In this document: one piece after another, positions 41,201 through 56,200 of the stretch
Numbering within the stretch: the stretch's first letter is position 1
Layout of the letters: each line of letters begins with the position of its first letter
Origin: Climacteris rufus
Taxonomy: Eukaryota > Chordata > Aves > Passeriformes > Climacteridae
Reading direction: 5' to 3'
Assembly (NCBI GenBank): GCA_013398175.1
Contig: VZRZ01001925.1
Coordinates: 1,059,118-1,123,117, forward strand
DNA: 64,000 nt
Position numbers and translations under genes: made by a program
The notes under the pieces: generated by a model
Told to the model about the DNA's origin: nothing
The model's input: the letters and a program-made list of their open reading frames with translations, nothing else
Databases searched by the model: none

Positions 41201-44200
41201 TCACACACAAAGTGATCAAATGAATTCCTTGAATGCAGCTCCTACGTCACAGGAACATCAAATGTTTAGAATAGTTTCTTTAAAGGATAAAAAATTCACT
41301 CAGCATTTTCACACAGAGGCAAGTTCATACCTTTCTTCTTTTCAAGCAAGATGCAGTGTTTTGCCCATCTGTTTTCAGAGTTACCCACAGGTAACACAGG
41401 ACTTGTTTTTCTTTGAGGAAATACTAAAAAGTGCCCCATTCCTGTTCTTCTTTGGCATAATTAGATTGTACTATTCAGCCTGCGTGAGATACCCTCACCT
41501 AAAATCTCACAGGACAGCCCAGTTGCCCCTTTCATTCATTCCATAACCAGTTATAGAGTGTCAGAATCAGCAGTTGGTACCTGGAAAGTGTCAAATCCAT
41601 GGTGGGCTTTGTCTGAGTTGTGACCTCACAGACACTCATTTATTTTTTCTTTTTTTTCTTTTTTTCCAGGGCTACCATCGGCCTCGCCATTACATTGCAA
41701 CTCAAGGCAAGTTCATTCTTGTATGTCTAAATAATTGTAAAACCACAGCTGTTTGACACTGTTGTAGGAGCTATTTGTAGGGTGACATTGTCTGTTTTGG
41801 GGAACATCTGAAAATTTATGATATGGGCAAAAAAAGGGAAAGATATAGAATTTTCTGAGATCTTTAAGGCACTCAAACACAAACTCAGCTACAGGAATAA
41901 AAAATGCCTCAGCCTTAGAAGTGACAGTACAGTCTAGAATCTGTCCTTTGTGCATGAAGTATGAGAGGAGAACTGAAAGGGACTTTGTGAATCTTGGGTC
42001 CACCTTCTGGAGTGAAATTGCTTGAAGTGGGCAGTGTGAATAAGCTGTGACTGATGAGTCTTTGAAGGGAACTTGTAGGAAATGCATTTGAACACCATCT
42101 TCTGTAAGTTACTTGGTGAGTTTCCTATGTCTTCAAGAAAATAAATATAATAACCCAACCCAATTCAATGCTGAGGGATCTCCATGTTAGATTACAAACC
42201 TCCCTACTCCTGATCTTTACAGCAGGGTGCTGTTTTCCTGCATCACTGGCCCAACTCTTATGCCATGAACACTTCCTGTACCATTATTTGTCCTTTTCTG
42301 TGCATTCTTTACCCAAATGTGATGTTCACTGAAATTACTCTATTAGTTCCTGCTGGTTTCATAGCTGGCTTGTCCCTACGGAAAGGGTAAAGAACGATAT
42401 TAGAATAAAACTGGCATTTGAGGATGTGTAGGTATAGGGAATGCAGGAAAGCAGAGCACAAGGAGGTTGGAGTATGGGCAGAGTGGGTGAATTGAATCTG
42501 TGGCAGGATTTCATCTACAATATAGAAGAGGGGAAGGAAAATACATCACAGGGAGGCTCTAGACTGACAGACTTCTTGTGAACACTGACTGTTTGGCTGT
42601 GGGAACCTGAAATTTTTCAGGAGGTACTCCAGAAAAGGGGTAATTTCTGCGTGTTCCCTTCCTCCTTCATAACCAATCAATATTAAAGTGTGAAATGGAG
42701 TAGTGTTAGTGCTACATGAGGTGTGAATTACAATACAGCCTTAATTACAGGTTCATTGTAGGGTACATTCATGTGCCATCACTTATACACAGCTTCCTGC
42801 TGGAGCCAAGTCCAGTGTTACACCACCACTGTCACCTCTGGGAATGATACCTGCTCTGAAGGGTCTGATCTCTTAGAGAGCTCCAGGCTGCTCGTGTCTG
42901 TAACCCTGAATCACAGAGGGATGCTCAGAAAGGGAGAGCAGGATCCTGTGGGAACAGGAGCATGGCTGGAGAACAGCTGGAAGGAGTTATTGGCATTCCA
43001 TGCACTTTCTTGAGATGTCCTTTTGTCTTCTCTCCTGCCCCAGGGCCGATGCAAGAGACAGTGAAGGATTTCTGGAGAATGATTTGGCAAGAAAACTCTG
43101 CAAGTGTTGTCATGGTCACCAACCTGGTGGAAGTGGGCAGGGTAAGGTTCCATTCCCAGTGTGTAAAGCCAGGCCAGGGCTGGGTTTAACATGGTGTTGC
43201 TGCTCAGGAGAGCTCAGCAGCAAAATGCCTTTTGCTTCCTGGAGTAAGGAAATGAATTCAGCTACTCTGGATTTTTCTCTAAAATGCTGGATTTTGTAAT
43301 ACTTAGCTGCTTCCCTTCTGAACTAATAAGGATCATGTTCCTGCTGTAAGTCTGGGCTTTGGCAGAGTTATACAAATTTATGCTAGCTCAGAAGCTGTCT
43401 CCTTTCTCAGTAGAAAAGGAAAATTGTACTTCTGTAATAGTTATTCTTTATCTGATGATTTGAATACTCCTTTAAAAATCCAGAGGAGTGAGGATGTGTG
43501 ACAGTGCTCAAACTATCAAAGCACCTCTTCACAAGGCAGTCCAAAGCCTGGAGTTCCTGAGGTCACTATTTTGTGGTATTTGAGGGTTTTGTGGATCCTG
43601 GGGCCACCCAGCAGCATTGGCCCCCTAAACACCCACTAATTCCCTCTCTTGGACTCAGATGAACCAGAAGTCCCTGTGTCAGCACAAGGCAATTCCCAAA
43701 GCCCACCATGGAACCAGACATGGATAACTCAAAAGGTGTAGGCTGGAAAAACACGGAATAAGAAGGCAGAATGTCTGGGGTGATTTTCTCCAGCATGGTT
43801 TTTGTTTTAGACATTTTCTCAGCCAGAAACTGGAGTTCTTAAAAATGTTGTCCTGATGTTTGTCACTTTCCATTGCTTTGGTACTAAGAAAAATTTAAAT
43901 GATCCTTTACCCAGAGCCATTAGTAATTCAGCTGCTTTGTATTTGATTTCCTTTAGATCTCATGGTTGAATGCCAGCTGTTTCTGTTCATTTATTGCTAT
44001 TTATTCTATTTTACCTTCTACTGACACTTCAGTTTGAAATAAATGCCTCTGTGTAAAAAAGAAAACCCCAAACAACAAAAACCCACAACAAACCTACATT
44101 AATCATGTTTAATATTTATAAAACCCCTTTCAATTATGACTGGAACTGGAACATGAAACCTGCTTTGCAGCAGCTAATTGCTTCAGCTTTAGGTATTGTT

Positions 44201-47200
44201 CCAATCTTTCATGCTAGAGCATTTAATAACCTGATAGTCTTTGCTAGCCTAAATATCCCTTCTGGAGCTTCACAGCCTTGGCTTTTATTTCCTCTGTTAG
44301 TTTTGCACATGGCTTCTAGAACAGGCTAAGCTGGGATGTGTTTACCTGCGCAGGAGATTTCTTTCTTGAGCCTTAGTTGAAGCCTGTCACAGCTGGTAAA
44401 ATGCCAAGTTTGTGTCCACATCTGATAAAGACAGCTGAGAGTCAAACATATTTAGTGTATCAACATGTATCCCACAAGCCCCATGAACTGAAATTCTTAG
44501 ACTAAACAGAGGGAGTTCAGAATTGCAGTAGCACAGATTTTTCTCAAAAGGAGTGGTGGTACTGTTTGACAGGTATTCTGTACATCTCATATATGGGCAG
44601 GGCAAGTATGGAAATTCGAGGAAGATTGGAAAAAAAAAAAGAGCTAAATGCATCTTTTGCATTTGTATGGACAACAAAAGAAACTTAAAATCCTCCCTGT
44701 GGTTTCTATATGTGGTAAAGGAATTTTGATCTAATTTATACAGTTCATTTTGGCAATTCTGTACATCAGAAGAAAGCTCAATTTGCATTGGCTTCAGCAT
44801 GAAAGTGGAGTAAAATGTAGGTCAGCTCTGACTCAAGCTGAACTAGCTCCTCTCAATATTTTCTTTTCCCCCCCAGGTGAAGTGTGTTCGATACTGGCCA
44901 GATGACACAGAAGTCTATGGAGATATTAAAGTCACATTAATTGAGACAGAACCCCTGGCAGAGTATGTCATACGTACATTCACTGTCCAAAAGGTAAGGA
45001 GGTCTTCAGGCAGCTGAAATTGTGGTGCACTTCATTTGTGTTCAGACACTCTGGGAAACATATCCAGAATGCTTTTGGAGGTGGGAGCTGTACTATTTGG
45101 ACAGGTTTCACTATAGAAAACTAAATTTTTGACAGGGATTCCATTTTTGGACAAATGATTTTACAGGAACATCTTGATGTAACCACAAAAGTAGAATCCA
45201 CAGTGCATAAAGTTTAACTGCATCCAAAAGCCTGATAGCTGGTGACATGCCAGGAATAATAACTGTCTTGTTTCACAGTGGCAAATGGCAGAGGAAAAAA
45301 GGTACCAGTTAAAGGGGATGCCAGGGAGGGTCCCCTTTCAACAGAAATGAGAATATAACAAAAGCAAGAGTGTAAAAACTATCCCCAAATCAGCAGGATT
45401 TGGAAGATTTTGTTGCTTGTAATTAAAAATTGGAAGTCTAAGTGTCAGAGTATTCCAGGTCTGTCCAAATTACTTTCCAAACACTCAGTAAGTGGTTTTA
45501 AACCTTTTCCAAAATTTCTGCTCAATGAACTTCAGCCACACTGGGAATATTGTTTCAGTTTTCTGATACATCAGCTCCATATTTCATTAAATCATTGAAA
45601 AATGTGGTGAGAGATGCTAATGCCAAAATCTGACAGGCAGAGGAGCTGGTGCTGGATTCCACCCACATTTCCTATACAATAGAACATCCCAGCTGACCCA
45701 CAGTTCTGGGATACCCTCTGCAGGGCAGATACAAGAGGTGAGATTTTTGCACACCACTAGCTTGGTCTCACCAGAAAAGGTGGTCCCAGTTTCTGCCCTT
45801 TTCGCTGCCAGCAGTGTCTCAAACTGAGAATTTTTGACAAGAGATGGCAGAAGATTTTCTGTTGCCCTGGGCATGCCCATTCTTGAGGTGTTCATTCCCC
45901 AAGCTTCTGCTTCAATGCCTCAAACAGGATTTGAGAGTGAATTTTGGGTGATTTATGGCAATGACACCAAAGGATGTGGATGGGGTGCCATGGGGTAATG
46001 GGGTTGAGGTCACCCTGATGAGCTGGGTTTGGACTCTGAGACCACAGGCTGGAACTGGGAGCTTCACAGTCCTCAGGTGAGCATTTCCCTCTTCACTGGG
46101 AACTGGAATTCAGCTGAAAACCTCTTTAGAGCGAAAAGCAGCATCGGACACATTTCCATAGCGAGAGCTCAGTGTTTGTTATCCCTCTGCGTGAGGGAAG
46201 GCAGCAGGGAGCAGAATATGCTGATTGGAGTGTTCTGATGGCAGAAAAATAGAGGCTGTGTTGTCTCCTCAGAAAGGCTACCATGAGATCCGAGAGATTC
46301 GGCAGTTCCACTTCACCAGCTGGCCCGACCACGGCGTGCCCTGCTACGCCACGGGACTGCTGGGCTTCGTCCGCCAGGTGAAGTTCCTCAACCCCCCCGA
46401 GGCAGGACCCATCGTGGTGCACTGCAGGTAGGCCAGCTCCTCACCTCAGCCCTGCTTCCAGCAGCTTCTTCCTCTCTTGTCTTCTTGCCTGGCAATAATC
46501 AGCAGCGCTTTGTCTGTTTAAGGGTGTAATTTGTGGGCCTCCCCAGGAAGCAAAGGGAAATATGTTTTTCTTTCCTAAAGTGGCAGATCTGGAGCCAAGC
46601 TGGCACGAGCTGGAGATGGTGGAAGTAGGTCAGAGAGGGCCTTCCAAATGTAGAAGACCCCCCAGTGCCCTGTACTCTGTTGGATGCTCATAGCAGAGCT
46701 GGGGAAATGATAAATATCTGGGACAGCCATTCCAGGCTCAACAAACCTCATGTGGCAGAAGGGACAATGCCGACAAATAGACAGGAAATTTTAAAGCCAA
46801 TTTGCTTTTCTGTACCCACATGTGCTGCAGCTCAGCTTTGTAACAGCATCAAAGGTCTTATCAGGTGTGGTGGAAGGTGTCCCTGCCCACAGCAGGGGAG
46901 TTGGAACTAGATCATCTTTAAGGTCCCTTCCAACACAGACCATTCTATGATTTTGTTTTTATTATCTGAAATATTAGCTCTGCCTGGCTCTGGCTGTCAG
47001 CCCTTGGGAACTTTGGCTTTCTGAAAGCTCCAGAGCTGTAATGGGAATCTCAGACTAAAAACTTACCCAGTGACTTCAAGCTAGTAAATAAAAGGAGTTA
47101 AATGACTTCAAATGCAAGGAAGGACATTGCTACAAAACCAGAGTTTGGGTTTGTAGCTTCAGCTGCATCTCAGGGCTCAGGGCATGTGTGAGCTAAAGAT

Positions 47201-50200
47201 GTGGCTTGAGCAAAGGGCTAGAGAGCAGAGCTGGCTGTCCCAAAATCTCACCCCTAATCACTCCACAGGGAATTGCCTTTAGTTCCCACTCTATGTCTTG
47301 AGAGAGAGAATACATCCCACAACTACTTTAAAAAGGAAAATCAGTTGACTCTTATCCAGTTTTGAGTTGGGTGGGTGTTTTGTTTTGTTGATTTTTTTTT
47401 TTTTAAGCAAGCAATGAGTCAGTTTTACAATCAAAGAGAGCTAAGCCTGAGGAGTTGGCAGAAGGGAATTAATTTAGAGCTCAGGGCCTGAGTTTGCTGC
47501 TTTGGTTCCATAACATGGGTCTGGCCCTGGAAGGTGTCTGAACCTGATTCATTGTCACCAAGAAAGCAAGAAGAAATTCTTCATCCTTCCCATTTTAATG
47601 AATAAATGCCATTTCCTCTGTGTTATTTATCTGCTTTTGAATTTTAATGACTTGCTTTAAGTGGTAATTACCAAATTCTCCCCACCGATGCCTGCCTGGA
47701 TAATATCCCCGTTCGATATTTATGAAGTGCCAGGATCCTCTAAATATAGAACTGTTATAACTATTTGTTAAAATTCTGAAAAGCTGGGAGATAAAGGGAG
47801 AGGAAATGCCACTTATTCATTAAAATTCTGCAAATGAAAAATATCTTCTCTCTATTCAGCAGTTGATTAATCTGGTCCATTAATTTATGGTCATTCATAT
47901 CTCCTTGCTTTCGGCTCTGGTGGATTTTTCAATGCAGCTGAAGTTTCCCTGGTTTGAGCAGAGTTTTCCTCCTTTGGAGTAATGTGAAGAGACGTTCTCC
48001 TCTCTCTATCCTTCACACCTAAGCAGCTTGGATGATTTCCCGGGAGGGAAGCAGGACACGATGACAACATAGTTTTGCAGGAGATGGCCCAGTTCTCACA
48101 AGCAGTAGGGAGCTCTGAACTGAAGGTTTTGAGTAGCCTCGAGCTCCTTTCTCTGTAATTTACAATCCATGACTTGACATCACCCTCCTCAGGATCCAAA
48201 CTTCTCCGGATTGAAAAGGGAAAAGAAATGTGTGAGGTAGAGGACTGAGCCCTTTTCATCATGCCCACTGGAGTAAACGTGTGCATGCCTTCTAAAGAAT
48301 CCTATGCAAACAAATTTCTGGAATTGTGTCTGTTTACAACCCAGAGGCTGCTCTCCCACCTTCTGTGTGATGCAAGGTGTGCAGGTGAACCGACCTGTAA
48401 AATCATAATGACTGTTTTTTCAATTTTTTTGTTGATGTGCAATAACACAAAGCTTTTTCTTTCTGCTTCCCTTTCAAGAAAGATTATTTCACCTCATTCT
48501 ATTAAATCCTGAGCTAATTTAACTACACAGCAAAATGAATCCAGCAGGGAGCAAAGGCAGCTCTGGGGAGAAGACAGCTGTGTGTGTGCTGCTGTTATTT
48601 TCCCCTCCACAGAGCCCTGCCTCTCCATGGTTCCTTGGTTGTGCAGACCCCCTGTTTTTTTGTGTTTCAGTGCTGGGGCCGGCAGGACAGGGTGCTTCAT
48701 TGCCATTGACATCATGCTCGACATGGCAGAGAACGAGGGCGTGGTGGACATTTTCAACTGCGTGCGAGAGCTGCGCTCCCAAAGGGTCAATCTGGTGCAG
48801 ACAGAGGTGGGTGCCAGCAGGGCTCCCTTTACGAGGTGCTGCTTCCCTGTCAGCTCCTCTGCCCAGCAATTCATTAAGTCAACGCTTGCTCACTCTGTGC
48901 CTTGATTATGCAGAACTTTCGGTGGCTAAACATGCCCGGATTTGCACTGAAATCAATTCACTGGCAGCTACTCGGGGCCTCCAAGACAGGAGGGCAAACC
49001 TTGAAGTTTAGGTCTGTGCATTGCTGATTAATTTTATTCTCATAGCAGGAAAAAAGAGCTCCCGAAGCCTCTCATGACTCATTCATAGGAATACTGCTGG
49101 CTCCAGTAGTACCTAGTGTATATCAATTACAAGCTAAGCAAACAAAACATCCTTGAGTCAAGCTTTGAGTGCTGATTAAGCAAGATACTCCTTCACACAG
49201 TGTCTAGCAGCTGCACAGACTCCTGTGGAACTGTTATCTTGTTCCACAAGTTTTATGTATGTCCTTTAACCCCTTCCCCTCCCGAGGGACAGGACAATAG
49301 CCTGGAACAGAGAAGGGCTGTTAACTTTGTTGGACTTCCCATATTTACTGCAGGGTAAGAGCTTTACCCAGAATACCCAGAGCAGAGGGTTCTAAAGAAA
49401 CAGATGGAAGTGACCTGTTAGTACAGTTCTGCCAGGGGAGGTTGAGATTGGATATTAGGAATAAATTCTTCTCTGAAAAGGTTACCCAGGCACAGCTACC
49501 CAGGGTGGTGGTGCAGTCACCATCCCTGGAGGGATTTAAAGACAGGTAGATGTGACATCTGGGCACCTGGTTCAGTGGTGAATTTGGCCTTGCTGGGTTA
49601 GTGGTTGGACTCAATGATCTTAGAAGTCTTTTCCAGCCTAAACAATTCTATGATTCTCTGGTGTTATTGGAGGTCCATCCCTGACCATTTTTCTCAAAAT
49701 CGTGAACAGAAAGGCTTTACACCCTAATTTCCTCCCCAGCCCACCCCCATTTTGTCTCAACGTTTCTGAGAGTGTCAACTTCCCATTTTACTTGTAAATC
49801 TGAAATGAATATGTGAGACCTCACACTCAATGATGGATGAAATATGCTCACAAAGCTGTCACACAGCACACTGTGTAATTTGTCTCCACATGAAACAGAG
49901 CCAAATATACATATTGGGCACGACTTTAGAAAAAACCAAGAGTGATATTTCATGATCTATATTCAAAATACTGTTTTAATATCTCCTTCCCTGTGCAGGA
50001 GCAGTATGTGTTTGTCCATGATGCCATTTTGGAGGCATGTCTCTGTGGCAACACAGCCATTCCAGTTTGTGAGTTCAGATCCATATATTACAACATCAGC
50101 AGACTGGATCCACAGACCAATTCCAGCCAGATAAAAGATGAGTTTCAGGTAATTTCATATGTCTCAATCACTGCAGTTGGTGTATTGAAGGTGTTTAATC

Positions 50201-53200
50201 AATTTCTGTTATTTTATGATTTCCAGCAGAGCAGAACAGGGGGACACTGAGCCAAGGTCTGATTTCAGTTGATTTTTGTTGTACTGTTGGATCAGGCAGA
50301 GGTTTGTTTTTGAGCATGGACTTTCAGCCTTTGGCAATGAAAAAAATATCCCCATCACTCCAGTAGAGCAAGGGTGCTGATTTTCACACATAATGTTGTA
50401 CTTCTTATTTTAACAAATATTCTGTTGTTCATTTTCTTCTGTAATTTATGCAGAAGCATTTATGCCTCAAGGTCCCTTATTATCCGTTCTTGTGGCTCAT
50501 ATGGTGCTTCTAAGTCTTGACAATCAGCTTGTTGACAACCTTCCACACAGGGGACAGAGGGAGCTCAGTGAGCATTGTTCTGGCTATTGTTAATTTTCAA
50601 TTAAATTTCGCTGAATCCTTCAGTTCACTGTAGATGTTTAGCCAGGTGGGTACCTGGTGATGAGACCTAAAATGATGGCCAGTAAAACTTACAACTGCTG
50701 GACGCTCAATGCATGGGCCCTGTGCAGTTGTACCTCTCACACAGTGGAGAACTCACCCTGCAAAACACTGAACTAAGTTTTCCAGTCTTATTCCTCATGT
50801 ATTTGTAATCCTTTCCTGTGAGGTTGGAAAGGCCCTGGCATAGGTTGAACAGAGAAGTTGTGGTTGCCCCATCCCTGGAATTATTCAGGGTTAGGTTGGA
50901 CAGGGCTTGGAGCAACCTGGGATATTGGAAGGTGTCCCTGCCCATGGCAGGGGGTTGGAATGAGATGAACTTTAAAGTCTCTTCCAAACCAAAACAGTCT
51001 GTGATTCTATGATTTTCAGTCAACACCAATGCATGGGAAAGAGAGAGACCTCTAGTATTTGTTGAGGTCACTCACAGTCGGAGTAAAAAAGTAGAGATTT
51101 CTTTAATTGTAGTGAATTCCCACCCCCTCTCCCAGGAAAGTGTTTTGTAGCAAGAGAACGTTTTCTGGGAGCCCTAGCCTGAGTCAGAGGCCTCTTTTTC
51201 TCCGTCTCCAAGCAAAGGGAGAATGTGTGTCTTTTATCTGAAGCCTTAGAGAGAATCATCAGGGTTGATGTAGTGAGATAAAGCATGTGGATCCCAGCTG
51301 ATGACAGTTCCATTAAAAAAAGATCTGGTTCTATCAGGTGATAGCAGATCTGTAAAAGTGTTTCTGGTTCTGAACACTTGGCATGAAAGAACCAGAGCCA
51401 AACTTCATCAAATACTGAAAGAAAACCACTGATGCTGATAGAAAACCACTATTAAAAAAAAAAAGCCATCGCTTGCCGGGTGTATTTTGTCATTATATGA
51501 GACAAGATTTGTTGCCTCTGTGCTTGTTCTTTTGAGCTGCCAGGGGCTGGCAGCTCCTGTGGGGAGGAACTGCTCCACTGTGCTTTGCATAAGGGGTTTG
51601 GTGTCTGTCTCGTTGTAGAATCTATTTTTACAGGATTTTGGCTCAGAGCGTTCCTCAGCCCTAATTGTCTGGATTTAATGCAAAAGCTGGTATCTTTGCT
51701 GCAATCTTTAGGAGCCAGTTGATCTAACTATAGATCTGTGGATGCAATTTGTGTTATTTAGGTCCCACTAGCCCTGAGGTAAGGCTGGATGTATTTCTCA
51801 TGTACTACATGTTTTTGTGGACACACAAAAACTCATTCTGGAGAATTTTTGTAATCTGAATCAGTACAGAAACAAGGGAGAGAGAGCAGTAGTATAAAAT
51901 AGACAGGAGTAAATCACTAGCAAGTCACCTGCACTGTCAGAGATCTGAGATTTTCTGTTGTTTCCCTTGCCTTCCTTCTTCAGACAAAGGGGTTTTTCGT
52001 AGAAACCGCATAATTTAGAGCAATTGTATTATTTCAAGTTTTATACTTTGACACATTCCTTTATCTTGGCTTGTTTGACCCTCCTCTGCTCTTCATTCAT
52101 AACCTCTGTGTGGTAGAAGTCAAGCTCTTTGTAAGACTTTATATTTTTTTGGCTCCTAAATATTTTGTATTCCTCTGGCTGCAAAGAGTTCACTGTGGGA
52201 CTCCATGGGCTTTGCTCAGGAAGTGGAGAGGTAACAACTGAAAACACAATGACATCAGACAGCCATTGATCCACCACCACTTAAGCACTGGTGTTAAGAT
52301 GCATTCACTTTGATTTTCGAGTTTTGATCCTTGCTGACCAACCTGGTTTGTCAGGAGGCCTCCACAATGGAGAACACAAAAGAAAAGTAGATTTAAAGAA
52401 GCATAGTTTGTCAAGCTGTGGAAAAGACAGATAACAGTCAAAGACTGACAGCAAGGCCCCAGAGATTAGGTATGACTATGTAACTGAAGCATCCTACGTG
52501 TCACTTCAAAAGGAAAGCAGCAATCTAAATAATGTATGAAACAAACACATTTTTCTGTTAAAAAAACCCAAAACAACATTTCCACTTATGTTTTTTTATA
52601 CATTGTTAAAATCAATCAGTGATTTGAGGAATCACCAGAGGATTTGAGCCCAGTCTGACCTGCTAGGTGGGCAGTACTCAGGGTACACCTGCACAGGACC
52701 AACTTGCAGAGGAGGAAGGTTTTGTGCTTCCACCCTAAGGATGGTACAGATGGGAAGAGGTTTCACTCCATGAGCAGCTCAAAGCTGCAACCTGTGCATA
52801 TGACATTTCCAACCTCTAGGAGAGAACAGAAATGTTGTCTGACTGTTCTGGGGTTTTAGAGCTGGAAGTGGTTGGGAGGTGTGTGATGCCCTCAATATTT
52901 GCTGGAGCTAGTGATTTTGGAATAGTTCCTCGGGACAATCTGCAAAATGCAATGTGTTCTAACAGCAACAAGCTGCTCAGTCCGCCTTCATTTTTTTTCC
53001 TCTGGGATCCCCAAGTCCCTTTAAAATAAACATATTGTGCATATGGCATTCTTTTTGGGAGCTGATTGATAGGCACTCAGGCTGTTTGTGTCTCTGTTTC
53101 CCTGGCTGCCTGCCCCTGCACAGACCCTGAACATCGTGACGCCGCGGGTGCGGCCGGAGGATTGCAGCATCGGGCTGCTGCCCCGCAACCACGACAAGAA

Positions 53201-56200
53201 CCGCTGCATGGACGTGCTGCCCCTGGACCGCTGCCTGCCCTTCCTCATCTCCGTGGATGGGGAGTCCAGCAACTACATCAATGCTGCACTCATGGATGTA
53301 AGCCCTGCTCTGTCCCACCCAGCTCAGCCCCACACAGGCTTTGTCCCTTCTCAGGAGGCTTTTCTGGGAGAGTGGATCTGAAGCAAAACATTTATTTGCC
53401 TGTAGTTTCTACAAACTGGGCAAAGCCTGTGAATTTTCTCTTTGTCACAGAAATACATCCTCTAGACTCTGATTATCCCAGGGAAACGGTCAGAGCACTG
53501 GCAAAGTTCAAGGAGTGTTTGGACAATGCTCTGAGGCACACGGTGTGTGACTCCGGGGGATGGTGCTGTGCAGGGCTGGGAGTTGGACTCGATGATCCTT
53601 GAAGGTCCCTTCCAACTCGTTTTGTGATCACACACCTTAGTTCTGCACCACACTGGTGGAAAATTTTTGGCAAAGATGTCCCTGAGCTTGCATTCTGAAG
53701 CTGGGTCATAGAAAAGCACACGCACAAAGAATTGGAGGGACAGCTCTTCCCACACATTGGTTTTTGTATCCATTGGGAAGAGAAATGTTTGCCAGGTCAG
53801 CTCTTTGAAAATTATAATTTGCAATGTGGAGCGAGTGATTGGTTTGATCTTATGCAGTTAAGAATGTGGGAGTACAGGGATCAGATGTGCAAAATATTTT
53901 GAGGCTAAAGGACATGAGCTGATGTGACTCTGTCTGAAGGCATTTTCCCTTGCTTTGTTTGTAGCCTGGACTCTCACAGCACGGGTCATTTGTGGAGGGT
54001 GAATTATGTTGATGGCTTCTTTTTGCTGTGGTGCCTTCGGACACAGATGTCTTTAAAGCCACTAATTATTGCAGTTGGAGTATGTGTAAATATGATCCAG
54101 GGTGAAATGCCATCATTTTATCCCTGGCAGTGACAGGGTCAGTGTTTTTTAATTTTGTCTGTTCTTCACTGTTTGGGAAAGAGTGATACAACTGCATTTA
54201 AGAGATTCAGTCAAATGGTCACAGAATTTACTTTAGATTTTCTCAGCAAGATTGTGATGTTTTCTTTGCAAACATGCCTAAGGAAACTTGTTTTTTAGAG
54301 TGTGTTTAGTACCTTTGCACATCTGCAGAACCACAGTCTAGGCTTCTCTGGTTTCTTAGGGATTGGGAATGTTTGTACATTTCAGCCCTCATTACCTTAA
54401 GTCACTTTGCTAACATTTGTATCTTTCCCCTCGAAATTCCAGTGAATTAATTTTTTATACTACTAAGAAATTTTTCACCTGTCAGTGGAATTCAGCTACT
54501 TTGATATTATCTGGCTCTTTATCTTTCCATAGAGGAATGAGGAACTTTTGGGGACAAAAATAATCACAGGGGAACAGCCAAAATCCCACACTTTTGTACC
54601 TGCTCCTGCTGAGGCCTTTCAAATTCTTTTCCTTCCCAGTAACTTCATGCCTGAAGTCTTGTACTGAGCATGGACTCTTACAGTAGACTATCCATCCCAT
54701 ATTGCCTTAAAAGGAGCAATACTGTCCCTCGCCTTCCCCAAAACAATTGAACATAATCCTTAAAAATGAGCTGTGGTCACATCGTGAGTCAGGCCTTGCA
54801 GAAGTGACAACAGGTTTGTGTTTAGTCCATGGGGCTTGGAGAAAACCACGAGTTCTTGTGTCCCTGACAGCATCATTGCCCATAATCCTACAAGGTTCTC
54901 CTACATGAGTAAGTCACATCTCTGTGTCACCTTCCCTCTAAAATAGGACAGTGAACCTGGTTCCTCACCAGCAGCAAACAGCTGGGGCAGGATTCTTTTT
55001 TCTCCCAATGGCAAAACCCACAAGCATATGTGACCTTCAGCCAAGGGTGTAGCCAGGTTTGCAAATCTGCTACTGGCACACCATGAAAAAGCCACAGCAG
55101 GAACATGATGATGTTTAATTAAGAGGTAAAACTCACTATTTTATTTGCCACTCTGTGGACACCATTGGTCTGGTACCACGTAGCTTTTGACCCATACTGG
55201 TGTTCCTAGATGTGAAATGCAGGGTGGGGGAAAAGAGAAAAGTCCACTGCAGGCTATCATTTCCCAATAAAGCATTTCCTTTTCCTTCTCTCTGCTTCAT
55301 GCCCTGTCACCCTCCTCACGTGCACACTCAGAAGCACCTTTGTCCCCTCCCAGCATGGTCTGCCAGGCACTTCCACCCACATCTGACTCACATGGAGGAG
55401 GAAAGGCAAACCCCCACGATGGGCAGCTTAATACTTTAGGGGTTTTTTTTATTTCTTTGCTTTAAATCCAAAATTTTATTCTGTTGGGGGTATTTTTGTT
55501 GGTTGGTTGTTTTTTTTTTTTTTTTTACCCCAGAATTAGCATGCCTTTTGATTCAAGGCTGCTTCACAGATGTACAGCACAAAGGACTGTGCAGTTTCCA
55601 TGCTCATTTAAGCCTTGCCTGCCGTGGTTGGAACATGATAAAGTTTTCAGCTTGTTGCCTTTCATCTCTGAGAGCCTTACAAACATTCATTAACTCAGCC
55701 CCACAGAGGTTGGGAGCACAGTTCCACCCCTTCGTGCTTAGGGAGATTGAGGGCAGGGGGCTTTATTTGAGGTGAAAGAATAATATCAGAACTTAAATGC
55801 CAGTGTCACAGGCTCTGAATGCTGCCCTACAAGCTCATAAAGGGTGGCTGGGATCCAAATGTGCCACCTTTGTCACATTGCACCCCCAGGCAGCCACAGC
55901 AGACAGGGCTAATCCCTCCTGGAGTTCCTCGAGGCCATTGCAGCATAAAAGAGAGCATTTGCTTCCAGCTGTTTTCCTTCCAATTATTAATATTACTAAT
56001 GGTAGTAGTAGTAGTAATAGTGGAATTAGTATTATTTGCTGAGTCTCAAAATATAAATAATTGATTTGGGTAATCTCTGCTCTTGTGACACTTCTTTAAT
56101 GAAATGTCTTCATTGGGAGCAAAAGAATCCCATTATGAGGCGTTCATTCATTGCAGAGTGATAACAAGGAGAAGGATATGTGATTTGTATAATCTGGTTA

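Noticed and set aside
41103..41546. 147-codon + strand open frame
   Set aside because: It lies in an intron, with no recognisable motif, and its Phe-rich composition reflects T-rich sequence.
48535..49011. 158-codon + strand open frame over exon j
   Set aside because: It is in the wrong frame relative to the P-loop coding sequence and has no homology I recognise.
53066..53602. 178-codon + strand open frame over the first D2 exon
   Set aside because: It is in a different frame from PTPRT (exon 53124-53297). The open frame is a shadow of GC-rich coding sequence and then runs into CR1.
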